Source of the DNA: Panonychus citri
Taxonomy: Eukaryota > Arthropoda > Arachnida > Trombidiformes > Tetranychidae
Length of the DNA stretch: 64,000 bases
Direction of reading: 5' to 3'
NCBI RefSeq assembly: GCF_014898815.1
Contig: NW_026515517.1
Span: 107,501 to 171,500 of the forward strand
The position numbers and the translations under genes are program-made. The notes under the pieces were generated by a model. The model ran no database searches. It was not told the origin of the DNA and was given only the letters and a program-made list of their open reading frames with translations. Numbering within the stretch: the first letter of the stretch is position 1; every line of letters begins with the position of its first letter. Of the stretch, positions 22,656 through 33,300 are shown in pieces.

Positions 22656-24104
22656 TTAACCACTATTCTTTCCGAATAAATTTGATAAGATGAAAACTTC
22701 AGTTATTTTACAATTTTCATCAAAATTATGATCACGAAGTTGTGTTTGTTGAAGAGAATCCTTACCACCTGTCAGATTGTTGTTATTTGAAGCAACAATG
22801 AACTCGTTTCGTTGTTCACATGTCCAACAATTTTCCGGTTTAAACATTTGAAGTAAAATTTTACTGTCACTTGTTGATATTGACTCACTGAACAGTAATT
22901 CAAACTCTTGAACGGCAGATTGTAATATCGGTTGAATCACTCCATTGTTTTGTTCAATCATAAATTGATAATAGGCACGAATAACTTTTATAACTTGAAT
23001 ACAAAACTGTATTTTTTCGTTTGTGAATACGGTCATTGGATTTGTATTATTTTCCACTTCAATTTTAATTGAATCAAATGATTGTGATGCGACACTGTTA
23101 CCATACAGGTGCGTGCGTGTTTGATTGAAGGCATCATTTTTTGTGGTGCAAAGCTTTTGAAAACGGACCTCAAAAAAATATTCATCAATTTTCCAGCACC
23201 AAGCAATGAAAGAAAGTACCTTTTTTGCAATTGTCACTGGTGTTGGTGACGCTGATGATGATGAGTATATATTTAACGCGTCTAACTGGCATTTGTGTAA
23301 CGGTATTTCGCATGATTTCTTTAAAGTTATCCTTGGTTCCAGATGAAGTTTAACAAGACCAACTTTCAGGTAGCCCGAATGAGCTATAAAATCAGGTGCA
23401 TGATGATGATGATGGTGATGTTGATTTTGTACTGTTACATTTTGTGAGTAGCAAGTAGACTTTTGTTCATTAACATTATAGAAAGGTTGTGGTTGTCGTT
23501 TATCACTTATAAGAGAAAATTTGACTTTAGGAAAAGCTCCATGTTGCTGGCTACCAGTTGTTATCAGTGAAGTGTACCCATGTACACAGATAAATTGGGA
23601 AAATTGGAAATACGAGCGTTCCACAAGCTCCAATGAAGATTTTACCCGACAATATTGTGATGATTCCTCGTACGCTTGTTGTTGTTGTTGTTGTTGTTGT
23701 TGAGAGGTACAAAGAGATTGTTCACCGGTTGTAACAAGGTTGAACTGATTTGAAGTTGATCTTGGTGGCGGTGGTGGTGGTGGTTCATATCCAGCATTAT
23801 TTGCTTCATACTCATTGTTGTCGACATACGCATCATTATTATCATTAATTTTATTATTATTAGGTTTAGATTTGTGTGTGTACTGTTGTTGTTGTTGTTG
23901 TTGTTGTTGACAATTGCCAGGATGAGAATAAATAAACACAACTGGACATGTGAGAGTTTCGGTAAAACTTATTTCAACTTCATTTATTGGTAGAAAGGGA
24001 AAATTCAGTTGTTCAGGTTTTGTGAAAAATTTTTCTGCAATACAATTTTGTCTGCCATAAGATTTACAGAAAGGTGATGCTGATGAAAGATGTAACATAT
24101 TCAT
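22656..24104 (-). CDS. Unrecognised 482-aa protein paired with 38K
   Basis: Intact 482-residue frame starting with ATG at 24104. The first 160 residues contain two Gln runs, Asn-rich sequence and a Pro run; the rest is of normal composition. Near the C-terminus is a CWTC pair followed about 30 residues later by QQTQLRDHNFDENC, which loosely recalls the Cys-x2-Cys ... Gln-x-Arg-Ser-Ala-Asp-Glu layout of the TFIIS-type zinc ribbon of LEF-5. LEF-5 sits next to 38K in baculoviruses. The match is too weak to name it, and the last Cys pair is missing. It shares strand and probably transcription with 38K. Confidence 0.6.
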   Translation of the reverse strand: MNMLHLSSASPFCKSYGRQNCIAEKFFTKPEQLNFPFLPINEVEISFTETLTCPVVFIYSHPGNCQQQQQQQQQYTHKSKPNNNKINDNNDAYVDNNEYEANNAGYEPPPPPPPRSTSNQFNLVTTGEQSLCTSQQQQQQQQQAYEESSQYCRVKSSLELVERSYFQFSQFICVHGYTSLITTGSQQHGAFPKVKFSLISDKRQPQPFYNVNEQKSTCYSQNVTVQNQHHHHHHHAPDFIAHSGYLKVGLVKLHLEPRITLKKSCEIPLHKCQLDALNIYSSSSASPTPVTIAKKVLSFIAWCWKIDEYFFEVRFQKLCTTKNDAFNQTRTHLYGNSVASQSFDSIKIEVENNTNPMTVFTNEKIQFCIQVIKVIRAYYQFMIEQNNGVIQPILQSAVQEFELLFSESISTSDSKILLQMFKPENCWTCEQRNEFIVASNNNNLTGGKDSLQQTQLRDHNFDENCKITEVFILSNLFGKNSG

Positions 24105-24868
24105 GATATATTAATGAATCTTCTTTCTCTTTCTCTCTCTCTCTCTTTCTACTGGTCGACTACTCGTCTCTACTATATGATGTATCGATGATGTGCAGTA
24201 CAATGAAATGAATAAAGAAAAACCAAACAAAGTTTGTTGTATGTTATGGCATTGGTAACAATACGTACAGTAGTATAGTATTAGTAACAGTTACAGTGTT
24301 AACAGTAATAGCAGGCATTAGTGCAAGTTACTTTAACGTTCATGTTATGATAACAGTACTAAATTAATTGGAACGGAATGACTACTCTTTTATAGCGATT
24401 TAAATCTTGATTGACTACGTGAAAGTAAGACAGATAGATGAGGCAGAAAAAGTTTGGAAACAGTGTTTTTTTTTGCGGCAAAACAGCAACGTTTGCCGCT
24501 TACGGAAATGGAAAGTCTTACTTCGCACCAAATAAATTGCAATCAGATTACGCCTGCTGAAATTTATCTTTTTTACGCAAGATTTGAATTGTTTGACAAG
24601 GGTCCCGTCACTCTTTCGTCACTTACGTTTTTGTGTATAAATTGGAAACAAATTTTCACTTGGCTCACATTAAAATTGTTTCATCCTTGGTTCAGTTTGA
24701 TTCTGTTTAGTGAATTCAACTCTCAATCTTCCATCACCTGTACCCACAAGGTATCAATAGTGGCATACAAACGAATAGGTATATATATATATATATATAT
24801 TTCAGTGTGTTGTTTGACCCTTTGTAACGTAGTATATCGTCACATTGCTTGCTAACAAATCTAAGAAT
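24105..24868. other. Intergenic stretch between divergent genes
   Basis: Contains CT runs at 24121-24150 and a (TA)n run at 24780-24800. A plus-strand frame (24508-24855) has an ATG but reads through the (TA)n and has no recognisable feature. I cannot support it as a gene. Confidence 0.4.
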
Positions 24869-26062
24869 ATGACTGACACAGATAAACAAATAACTAATGA
24901 TTATAAACCAATCATAAAAAGTCATAAATTCAGTATTCTTATGTGTTCACATTACTCCTGTTCTCGCAACAATTTGTGCTCCAATTGTAATTCTCTGCTA
25001 GGGCGAGTTAAAGATTCATTGGGTATTTCTCCAGATCCAGGTGTATTCAAACTGTTGAAAGATGCCATACAAAGTGATTACTCGATTTCACAGGTTGTCT
25101 CCAATGAAGTGGGAAGATTTCTACTTGAAAAGTTGTACCTAAATTACATCAACACTGAAGATGTATACAAGGTAGCCTGTTGGTCACCCAGATACAAAGG
25201 TTTACCTCCTAGCAATGTTCTCTCATCGGATCTTGACAGATACTATGATTTAGCGGCTTGTATTCTCTGTGAACATATTGCCATTGATCCATTGGTTTGT
25301 GCTTTTTGTAATGGTTTTTATTGTGCAGCCTGTATTGATTTCATTCTTGAAACATCCGTACGAATGAATGTTAAACTGTCCAATTACCTGACAAATATTT
25401 GCATTAAACCAAACTGTATTCTGGAATACCTACTCTCCGGGACTCAAGAACATGTTTTCGTTAAACTTAACGAGACAGATCATTCCACTCTGCACTCGGA
25501 GTATATCCAAGATGCAAAATTTATATGTCGCAGGTCCAGATGTGGTGCTGAAATTTCACCTGTATCATTCTCTGAACATGAGACAGCTTGCCGAAAAGGA
25601 GTTTTACTGGATACAATTCAATTTTACGAGTATGGTAAAAAATGGATACGAGGAGAGCAATATGATTCATTTATGGAATATGGATCTTTCATTGCATACC
25701 TACCAGTTCACATTAAACGTGCTCTCAAAAAACGAAAGCAACGATCTCTTTGTTCCACATTGCTTGCAACAACAGCTTGCTCTCCATCTTCGCAATCAAC
25801 TCCAACAACAAAGATGTCCACCATATCAACAAACCCTGATGCATCGACAATGAATTCCGCCTCTTCCGCCTGCACATTAGCAGCGTCAGTATCTTCATCT
25901 TCTGTCTCGTCGTCTGTTGAAGCACAAATGATTGAACAACGAAAAATAATCACTTTCTTGGTTAATATTGTTGATGGAAAAAATGATGACCAGTCACAAA
26001 TGACCGCTCCTGAAACCTGTCCTAGTAAACAACAGGAGAAAAGCTTTGATTGGATTGTTTAA
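24869..26062 (+). CDS. RING / TRAF-type zinc-finger protein, possible E3 ubiquitin ligase
   Basis: The ATG at 24869 gives 397 residues. An N-terminal Cys cluster (CSHYSCSRNNLCSNC) lies near residues 22-38. A RING-like segment CILCEHIAIDPLVCAFCNGF and CAACIDF lies near 130-160 with C-x2-C, C-x2-C, C-x2-C spacing. Then comes FICRRSRCGAEISPVSFSEH with a following ETAC, near 215-240, matching the C...C...H-x3-C spacing of TRAF/SIAH-type fingers. The C-terminal third is basic then Ser/Thr/Ala-rich. RING plus TRAF-type finger is the layout of ubiquitin ligases, used by viruses to target host factors. Substrate unknown. The RING is atypical because its central His is not evident, so ligase activity is uncertain. 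Confidence 0.55.
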   Translation: MTDTDKQITNDYKPIIKSHKFSILMCSHYSCSRNNLCSNCNSLLGRVKDSLGISPDPGVFKLLKDAIQSDYSISQVVSNEVGRFLLEKLYLNYINTEDVYKVACWSPRYKGLPPSNVLSSDLDRYYDLAACILCEHIAIDPLVCAFCNGFYCAACIDFILETSVRMNVKLSNYLTNICIKPNCILEYLLSGTQEHVFVKLNETDHSTLHSEYIQDAKFICRRSRCGAEISPVSFSEHETACRKGVLLDTIQFYEYGKKWIRGEQYDSFMEYGSFIAYLPVHIKRALKKRKQRSLCSTLLATTACSPSSQSTPTTKMSTISTNPDASTMNSASSACTLAASVSSSSVSSSVEAQMIEQRKIITFLVNIVDGKNDDQSQMTAPETCPSKQQEKSFDWIV

Positions 26063-26626
26063 ACGCAACTCTGTTTCTCGTAGAATTTGTAGAATCTGGA
26101 GAACTGCAAGTAAAGTAGGAGTGGAAAACAGTAATTAGTACTTTCAATTCGATTATCGTAGATGGTAGAAATTTTGCAAACTAAACCCTGTATTGGTTTT
26201 TTTAACCCACTTTCATTCAATAAATTATAACCTTTTGTTCATCTTACACAATTTAATCAATAATATGTGTTGTGTGTGTATGTATGTATGTGTGCGAAAA
26301 CAAGCGGTTTTCAAACAATTGTGTGGTTATTGTATTGAAAACTTTTCAACCCATTTACTCAATTACCTAACATAACTTAAAGTGTTTAACTCTATACCAG
26401 GAAAAAAGGTTAGCAAGCATTGATCCGCTAGCAACACAGATGATAATGATAACCATGAATACAAGTGTACATGTGAAAATGACAAAAAGCATCAAAGCAA
26501 AAAACTGCGGTAAAAATAGCAACAATGTAACATTTTGCATCCATTGCACATGAACGACATCACGACGTTATTCTGTTTGAAAATATAGTGTATACTACTC
26601 TGTGCGTAGTTTGGGTCAAAACTGAA
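26063..26626. other. Gene-free stretch
   Basis: Unique AT-rich sequence with a short (GTAT)n patch near 26275-26292. Frames on either strand are short and featureless. Confidence 0.45.
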
Positions 26627-27757
26627 ATGTCAATTCTATTCAAATGTTGTAAACAGAAAGAGGTTGATCTGTACACAGATTATGGATTAGCAACTCGTTC
26701 ATTTTCAAAATTTCCTAAACGTTATGTGTGTGAAACGTATGTGTCATCTTTTTTCATTATCTACGTCGCAGAAAGTTCATCACTTACTTTTGGAACTCGA
26801 AAATTATATTCAAACCCAATGCATCTATCACATGGTTTATCATTGGCTAGTTCACTTTCCAGTATTCCTGCGGTTACCAATACGCAAAAGATCTACAATA
26901 AACCATCTTGTGGGAATGCAAAATGTGCTATAAGTACTCCAGCAACATATAGGAACCATTTCACAATGTACACCGGTATTGGTGATAATAATCCGGAAAT
27001 ATTGATAGCAAGAACAGAGACAACGCTACAATTACCTGATTTGGATGCTTTTGTTGAATACGATTGGCTAATCTATGATTGGGTGAATGGTCACGGTTCA
27101 AGTGGAACATATGAGAATATTGATTTATGCTATGATGAAAAAATGAGTTATACTTCGCGAAAACCAACATCTTTTCTATCATTTGAACTGCTGGCTTCCG
27201 GTGAATGGTGGAATTGGGATAAAGGTATAATACTTAATGGAAGAACAGCGCACCACAATAAAGCAATATTGATCTATTATGAGTTACATCCTGTATACCA
27301 AGCAGTAACGCAACGTAAACATATAGCCTCGGATAATAGGCAAACACAAGGTGAAAAGAGTAAACAAGAAGATCGGACATCGGACATATCGAGACATGAA
27401 AGCAATAATAACTATAATTCCACTAGCACACTTTCTCAGGTCTCAGAGACACCAAGTAACTCACCATCAATACTGCGTCAACACGAGGCAATATCGGCAA
27501 CTTTCAAAATTGATTCTCTTGACTCATCATCTCTTACACCGGTTAACATTTTTTTAGCAAATCAAAAACAGTTACAAGCGCAACATCAGAAGCAACAGCA
27601 ACAGCAGCAGAGTCAGTCATACATATCATCCGGAGAAATAGGTTGGAAATCATATTCTCACGTAACACTATCAAGTATTTTCCCTTCTTGCCATTGGTGT
27701 GCAAAAAGAAATAAAGAATTGGGTTCAGGTGATTTGAGTTATTTCCTGGATATGTGA
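26627..27757 (+). CDS. Unrecognised 376-aa protein
   Basis: The ATG at 26627 opens 376 residues; upstream extension uses only a GTG. The N-terminal 220 residues look globular, with Cys (FKCCKQKE, CGNAKCA), aromatic blocks (YDWLIYDWVNGHG, SGEWWNWDKG) and regular hydrophobic periodicity. The rest is Ser/Thr/Gln-rich with a Gln run, then a short conserved-looking tail with CHWC. No TM segment or signal peptide is evident. Same strand as the zinc-finger gene upstream. I do not recognise a family. Confidence 0.55.
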   Translation: MSILFKCCKQKEVDLYTDYGLATRSFSKFPKRYVCETYVSSFFIIYVAESSSLTFGTRKLYSNPMHLSHGLSLASSLSSIPAVTNTQKIYNKPSCGNAKCAISTPATYRNHFTMYTGIGDNNPEILIARTETTLQLPDLDAFVEYDWLIYDWVNGHGSSGTYENIDLCYDEKMSYTSRKPTSFLSFELLASGEWWNWDKGIILNGRTAHHNKAILIYYELHPVYQAVTQRKHIASDNRQTQGEKSKQEDRTSDISRHESNNNYNSTSTLSQVSETPSNSPSILRQHEAISATFKIDSLDSSSLTPVNIFLANQKQLQAQHQKQQQQQQSQSYISSGEIGWKSYSHVTLSSIFPSCHWCAKRNKELGSGDLSYFLDM

Positions 27758-28842
27758 TTTGGTGACACAGATGACACAGATGCCAACCTCTTTAACTTTA
27801 CTTACCCTGACTGATTCAACTACGTCTAGCAAGGTAGGTAACACCAAGCAACATGGAAACACCAGTGTGTCCGTGTGTCTGCACTCAACTACAATCAAGT
27901 GATTGCAGCTTTTTATTGCAAATTATGGAATGGAAATGAGAGATTGTGAGATAGCATCTGTTTCCACACAGATATTTGCACAGATGTTTTTTTTGTATCA
28001 GTTGTTACGGTATAGCACAGATCCTCTTCTCTTCGAAGTCTACCACATCATGGAGAAATGTAAGCAGACTTTCAGTACAGTGCATCCATAGAGCAGTAAG
28101 CATTAGTCACCCGTGTGCTTCAACGGTACAACGTATCTGTCTTTCTTTTTCTTTTTCTTTCAGAACGGAGCATCCTTATTCTGTGATCCATGGAATGTGT
28201 AAATATTGCATTCCCCCGTTTTTTCTTCATTTCTTTCTTTCTTTTTTCCACTCGTTGTGAAGGACCATCTCTTTGGGTTTTTTTGGTTTTCCATGAATGT
28301 GTAGTTATTGACCTTCGTATTTTAGGTGCAACAAAATCTAAGCTTTACAGTAATCACAAGTTTGTGATAATCTGATTTATTAAGAAAATATTAAGCTGAT
28401 TCAATTGAATGAAAACAACATGCAACACGATCTGATTGTGATTGTGCTAATCAGAAAGATAATAATTTAATCATCAGCCATTTAGATGATTGTATTTTTT
28501 CTCAAACGCTAGAGTATTGATTTGGATCAATTATGTGATCTTAATTAATGAAAATTGGGCTCAAGCTAAGAAAACTGAATTGTATGAAGAGCAAAAGTTG
28601 TCAAGACAATGTCAACTAAACAAGTCAAATAGTTTTCTGCTCTTGTTTCCTATATTTTTATGATTTTATTTCACATCTACTGCATCTTCCGATTCAGTGA
28701 TTCATTATTTGACGAATGAAAAAGAGACTGAATTTAGTGAAAAGTCAAATCAGAGTTTTAATTTTAAATATTTAAAAGCGGAAAACTATCTACTAGATTC
28801 TCATTCGAAGTTGTTGGAAATATTGTAGTGATAAACTTGAAA
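27758..28842. other. Gene-free stretch
   Basis: AT-rich unique sequence with CT-rich patches (28137-28165, 28220-28255). Short frames at 27903-28375 show no features and are not supported. Confidence 0.45.
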
Positions 28843-29061
28843 TCAAAGTCTGATCAGATTGGCACGAATGGTTCCGCAACTCAGAAGCCACCACAACAAT
28901 CGTATTGCAGCAACACTAAACTGAATCAGACTCATGGGCAGACCCAAGTATGGTGAACCATTAATGAACCACACTGATGTTTCCACATCGTAACATTGAT
29001 TAGAATCAGGGACACGAGAGTAATAAAAACAAAACTTGTGAATTCTTTTGCGGACAAACAT
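28843..29061 (-). CDS. Possible small membrane protein, 72 aa
   Basis: ATG at 29061. Contains a plausible hydrophobic segment (MSLIQFSVAAIRLLWWLLSC) near residues 43-62 after a soluble part with two Cys. A GTAAGA splice-donor-like word lies directly upstream at 29064-29069, so it may instead be an intron-adjacent exon or a chance ORF. Confidence 0.28.
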   Translation of the reverse strand: MFVRKRIHKFCFYYSRVPDSNQCYDVETSVWFINGSPYLGLPMSLIQFSVAAIRLLWWLLSCGTIRANLIRL

Positions 29062-29064
29062 CAA

Positions 29065-29603
29065 TCTTACCCGAAGACCGCGTGACTACGCCCGTTCTTT
29101 AAATCGGCCATAAAAAACGGATAAAAAGAAGGTAGCCAACTGGAATAATTGTCATTGTTTAATTACTTAAGCGTTAAAACAAGCATTTCGATCCACTCGT
29201 TTGAATGGTCTAACTGCTAGTCTATTTTCTTGAAAATTTTACTGCAATAGTTGAAATTTTCATCCGCTCGAAACATTATCGTGTGTGCTTGTGGTTTTCA
29301 AAAGGGAAAAACAAAAATTTCGTTTTTTGACTATTTCTGCCTCTCTCCCTTTCTCTCTGTTACACTTTCTTTCTCTCTTTGTTTTCCTCTCTTTCTCGGT
29401 CTTCTTATTTCTTTTTTCTCAGTCCTCTGTTTCTCTCTTTTTCTTTCCTTCTCTCTATTTGTCGCTCTTTTTCTTTTTGTCTTTCTTTTTCTTGGTTTCT
29501 CTTGCTCTTCCTGTCTTGTCTTCGGTCTTTCATTCTTTGCTTTTGATTCAATTTGGAATCGACTCAACGAATAACGTTAGAGCGATATTCGTCACTATTA
29601 CGG
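29065..29603. other. CT-rich gene-free stretch
   Basis: A pyrimidine-rich tract covers about 29336-29545. Open frames in it are composition artefacts (Phe/Ser/Leu runs or Arg/Lys/Glu runs on the other strand). Confidence 0.6.
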
Positions 29604-30251
29604 TTAAAATAATCGGAACAAATTGTAATTGTACTGAATCATATCACCACCTGATGCTGATGCGTATTCAGCCAAATCGAAAAAAGAGTGTAAATTCAGG
29701 CCATGTTGTAGAAACCATGGAAATACAGAGTTGAATAAAGCCTCATCAATGGCAATTGTAGCATGGGTTGACAAACTTCGTAACAGTTGTATTGATTCAA
29801 AGCAATCCAGCTCTCCGGATAAAGTGTAAACTGAATCATACCATACTCTAACTTGTTGGTACATTGTTTTGTTGGCAGCCTCCAATGATAATTCAATCAG
29901 TTTATGTTGTGGTTGTTCACTGTTATTGCCCTCGTTATTGTTGTTGGATTTCACACGAATGACATGTATACGTTTGAAAGGTATTGTTATCATTGTTTTT
30001 GCTGGTCTAGCCCAGCTTGTATTTGTGTAAACATTTAAAATATGCGAGTAACAACAAGGTGGATTGAGTAAACAGTCAACCTGTACAGAACCGTGCTCTG
30101 TGTGTAACATATCAATAGGTTTTTTTCCAATTCGTGCTACAAGATATGCATCAACTTTATTGTAAACTCCAATTGTAGCCTGATTAACATAAAATTCTCC
30201 TGCAGTGAAAATAGATTGATCTACAATGTTATTGTACACTTTTGTATACAT
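29604..30251 (-). CDS. Unrecognised 215-aa protein downstream of PCNA
   Basis: ATG at 30251, 215 residues, 25 bp after the PCNA-like stop and on the same strand. Composition is normal, with one short Asn-rich insert (SNNNNEGNNSE, near residue 105). Some Cys (VDCLLNPPCCYSH) and a well-mixed hydrophobic pattern suggest a compact globular fold. I considered a second clamp-like domain but see no convincing match. The tight spacing suggests co-expression with PCNA. Confidence 0.5.
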   Translation of the reverse strand: MYTKVYNNIVDQSIFTAGEFYVNQATIGVYNKVDAYLVARIGKKPIDMLHTEHGSVQVDCLLNPPCCYSHILNVYTNTSWARPAKTMITIPFKRIHVIRVKSNNNNEGNNSEQPQHKLIELSLEAANKTMYQQVRVWYDSVYTLSGELDCFESIQLLRSLSTHATIAIDEALFNSVFPWFLQHGLNLHSFFDLAEYASASGGDMIQYNYNLFRLF

Positions 30252-30276
30252 TTTATTACTTGACTTTCATCTCCAT

Positions 30277-31208
30277 CTACTCTATCATTATTTGTAAGAA
30301 TGGTATAACAAATTCTAATGCAAAATGCGGATTATCACTAATCAAAAGTAAGCTTGTTGTTCTTTCCGCCAAATCAAATAGGAATAGTGTTACATCAGCA
30401 ACCGAGAAAAGCATACAAATCTTTAGAAATAACGTTGTATCCAGGTAAACAGAGGCTTCACTTGATGTTGATTGGTCCAGCAATGAAAAAATGCATTCAG
30501 TGGATTTTTGAATCACTATTTTTGCCGATGTATCTGCTAAACTTGATTCAAAGGTAACACTGTTACTGTTCAGTGAAAGTTTACAAATGGTACCAATGTT
30601 AGCCAGTCCCTGTAGAATTCGTCGAAGATTGCTCGTGGGCAGGACGAGAAGTCCATCATAAATTTTATTTATGTTGTTGCCTGTCATGATGGTAAGTGGC
30701 GAGGAAATGGTGGTGACGATTTCCTCATTATTCTGATTGTCACAACATTCAAGTAAATCGATTGCATACTGATAGTCTTGCGTTCCATTCGGATAAATTA
30801 ACAAACGGTTCGTGTCCAAGGTAAAAGTGACAAATGTTTCATCGTCAATATTTTTCATGATAACTGATAATCTGGGGTTTTTGTTACATAAAATGATGGT
30901 AAAATACCCAATACCCAAAAAAATGCAGAAGCACATTGCAAATCATTAATCATCAGAATGTATTGTATCAATGGTACTTACAGTTTAATGTTGATACCTA
31001 GTTTAAGAGTTGGTACTCCACAATTGTAGGACAAAAAAAAATCAGTCGATAGTTTCAGATTGATATGAAGAAAACAGGGCCCGTTTATAGTTTTATACCA
31101 TTGTATACCTGTTTTATCACAATTCCAGTTAACATTATTTGTCAATGTGGAAAATGTATTTATTGATTTACGTAGTAACGTGTTGTTAACAACTGTAAAT
31201 TTGAGCAT
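30277..31208 (-). CDS. pcna: PCNA-like sliding clamp with one predicted intron
   Basis: PCNA encircles DNA as a trimer and tethers the polymerase and other replication enzymes. Two adjacent frames together match PCNA end to end. Exon 1 (31208-30982) has the N-terminal strand-helix pattern starting MLKFTVVNNTLLRKSINTF and a GINIK segment where PCNA has GVNL. Exon 2 (30871-30277) continues with a segment matching the region after that, then LRRILQGLANIGTICKLSL (PCNA FARICRDLSHIGDAVVIS) and a C-terminal ALEFVIPFLQIM (PCNA VEYKIADMGHLKYYLAP). A GTAAGT donor at 30981 and a CAG acceptor ending at 30872 define a 110-nt intron that keeps frame and loses no conserved residue. The predicted product is 273 aa against about 260 usual. 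The sequence is far too divergent to be an arthropod housekeeping PCNA. Confidence 0.72.
30872..30981 (-). other. Predicted spliceosomal intron in the PCNA-like gene
   Basis: 110 nt, GTAAGT donor, pyrimidine-poor tail ending in CCCCAG. Removal joins phase-2 exon ends into one continuous clamp-like frame. Unspliced, exon 1 would stop at a TAA overlapping the donor. Confidence 0.65.
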
Positions 31209-31745
31209 GTTCGTACAGCCACTTTTTGCTCTTAATCAAGTTTATTGCTATCAACCGTATATAAGTTGGATCCATATGGCAATAATCAACAATATATATA
31301 GTTATAGTTTGATGCTATTTATATACACAGTTACAATCAAAATGACATGAGAACAAAAATCAGAAAGTCTCACAGAAGCACTCAAACACACAGAAAAAGA
31401 GAAAGAGAAAGAGAGAGATCCTCTAATTATTATAACATTTTTGCGTTGCTACTTTCTATCGATGCAATTGGTTTTATGCAACTTTCATTATCTCATTATG
31501 AAGAAACTGATATGATTTGCGCTCTCATCTCATTTTAGGACTGAAGATATATCCAGCTATAATATTATTGTCATAGCGAGCGAGCGCACATAGATCAGTG
31601 TTGCCTGACTTGTGCTTTGGATATAAAGAAAACAAAAATGAAAGGAAACGGAAGTAAACACATAAAAAATATAATTATGCACTGCAATAAACGTTCAATT
31701 CAACTATTAATACATCTATATTATTATTATTATGGTAATGCATCA
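31209..31745. other. Gene-free stretch
   Basis: AT-rich sequence with a short GA patch (31390-31418). No gene seen. Confidence 0.45.
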
Positions 31746-32389
31746 TCATTGATTATTCATATATATATATATATATATATGAATGTAGATGATTGTCCGA
31801 TGAAGGCCACAGGGTTCCTGAAATCATTGAAACGTAATCATGCATTTAAATTATATTATACGTTGATTAATGCAATATGCAAGGTGAGCATAACAAGCAG
31901 TTTTCGATTTTCTCGGGTACTCATTTCTCCTCTGTATTACCTGCAACTGTTTCTTTAATGGCGGCTCCAATTTAGCGGTTGTCCTTGTTATGTCTGCACA
32001 TACTGTCGTTAACATCTGTTGGGAGCTGTTGATTTCTCGTTGCTCTGGCTCTGGAGATGTTGATGGAACAGCATTTGATGAACAATCTGTAAAATCGAAA
32101 CTTGAATGAGGGTGACAACTGCGCTCTTCGTAAAGCTCTTCATTTGGGAACACACCTATACACCCTGCTTTTCTACAAGGAATAGTCGGTTTTTTTCGCG
32201 TAATGTTTTTTTAACAATGTTAAGATCAAGCTCTGGGTGACACTGTTTTGGATGATTGACAGAATAAGCGCTTTGCAATATGTATCCAATACACGAAAAC
32301 CTTTCACGGAAAAAAAATTTAACAACTTTTATGTAACTGTTCTCTAAAATGGTTGATTTTTTTATCGGTATGAAATTTACTCTTTCCAT
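31746..32389 (-). CDS. Predicted three-exon gene, 147-aa unrecognised product
   Basis: ATG at 32389. Exon 1 32389-32164 (basic, aromatic: KKSTILENSYIKVVKFFFRE). Intron 32163-32087 (77 nt, donor GTGTAT, acceptor TTTTACAG). Exon 2 32086-31941 (Ser/Pro/Glu then Lys/Leu: STSPEPEQREINSSQQ). Intron 31940-31818 (123 nt, GTAATA to TTTCAG). Exon 3 31817-31746, ending in a Tyr/Ile repeat across an (AT)n tract. Phases agree at both junctions. The first donor is weak, so exon 1 may end differently, and the final exon crosses a microsatellite. No domain recognised. Confidence 0.35.
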
Positions 32390-33300
32390 TGTTGAAATCT
32401 ATAGATATATAAATTATATTGCTTGATTGGTAACAAATTCGTTTTGTAAAAGACAATCACACATATCAATTCTTTATATACTCACGCTTGAACCAAAACA
32501 AGTGCTGACAACCGTGGCGGATAATCACCAATTACCAATTACAGCTGTTAATAGGCAAATAAAATGATAACGATCTTCTGCGATAGCTGAATAGTCCTAT
32601 ATACATTATATAGCATTACAACCGTATAAAGTATGTACGTTGTGCTTTTTTCATCACGGAAATGTAATGCCTGCCATCATTTTACAAACCTTGGCACTGA
32701 CGAATGTAATGACTCAACTGTTGCTTACATTAAAGCATACTATACTACCTAACCAGCTACCAAATGAATATTTAGACTGGTCTGGATTGATATTATACAC
32801 TGCTGATCACCATAGAGGTCCCAGTATATTTCTTGATGAAAAAGAATTTAGATTCTTTTGACAAGCCCAAAAAATGGGTAAAACAGTTTTCACGAAGTAT
32901 ATTCAAAAAAGTTAACTGACAAAAATAAACATGCATCGACGGAGCTTTTTTTGCTAGCATTCAGTCTATGAAATTGAAGTATTGTACGCATTAAAATGAA
33001 TGTAAAAGTACGGTTAGGTACCATACACTTCGTTCTGGAACATTCAATATTCATCTAGCTACTGATTTACTGGATCGAAATTGTATCATTGAGAGAATCG
33101 AGGTTAAAAAACTTTTTGAAAAAATTTGAAGTAATTAAATGATGATTCTGATTGCTGATTATGCCAATGTATGCAATTATTAACAAAGTGCGTTACATAC
33201 GATCAACCGAATCAAAAAGTGAACCAGTTTCTTTTTGAATATCTCGGTGTTTAGTGTTTTCTTTGTAGGTTTGGTTAGTTACTGTAAATTTTGTTCCAAA
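32390..33300. other. Gene-free stretch
   Basis: Unique AT-rich DNA. The 73-codon frame at 32640-32861 has no ATG context or motif that I can support. Confidence 0.45.

Noticed and set aside
24508..24855. Plus-strand frame before the RING-like gene
   Set aside because: ATG present, but it reads through a (TA)n run and lacks any recognisable domain or overlap pattern; the evidence is too weak.
29251..29734. Long frames on both strands over the pyrimidine-rich tract
   Set aside because: Open only because CT-rich DNA lacks stop codons; products are Phe/Ser/Leu or Arg/Lys/Glu runs.
29604..30251. Second PCNA-like clamp domain in the gene after PCNA
   Set aside because: Length is similar, but I could not align its strands or helices to PCNA landmarks, and the spliced upstream gene already covers the full clamp.
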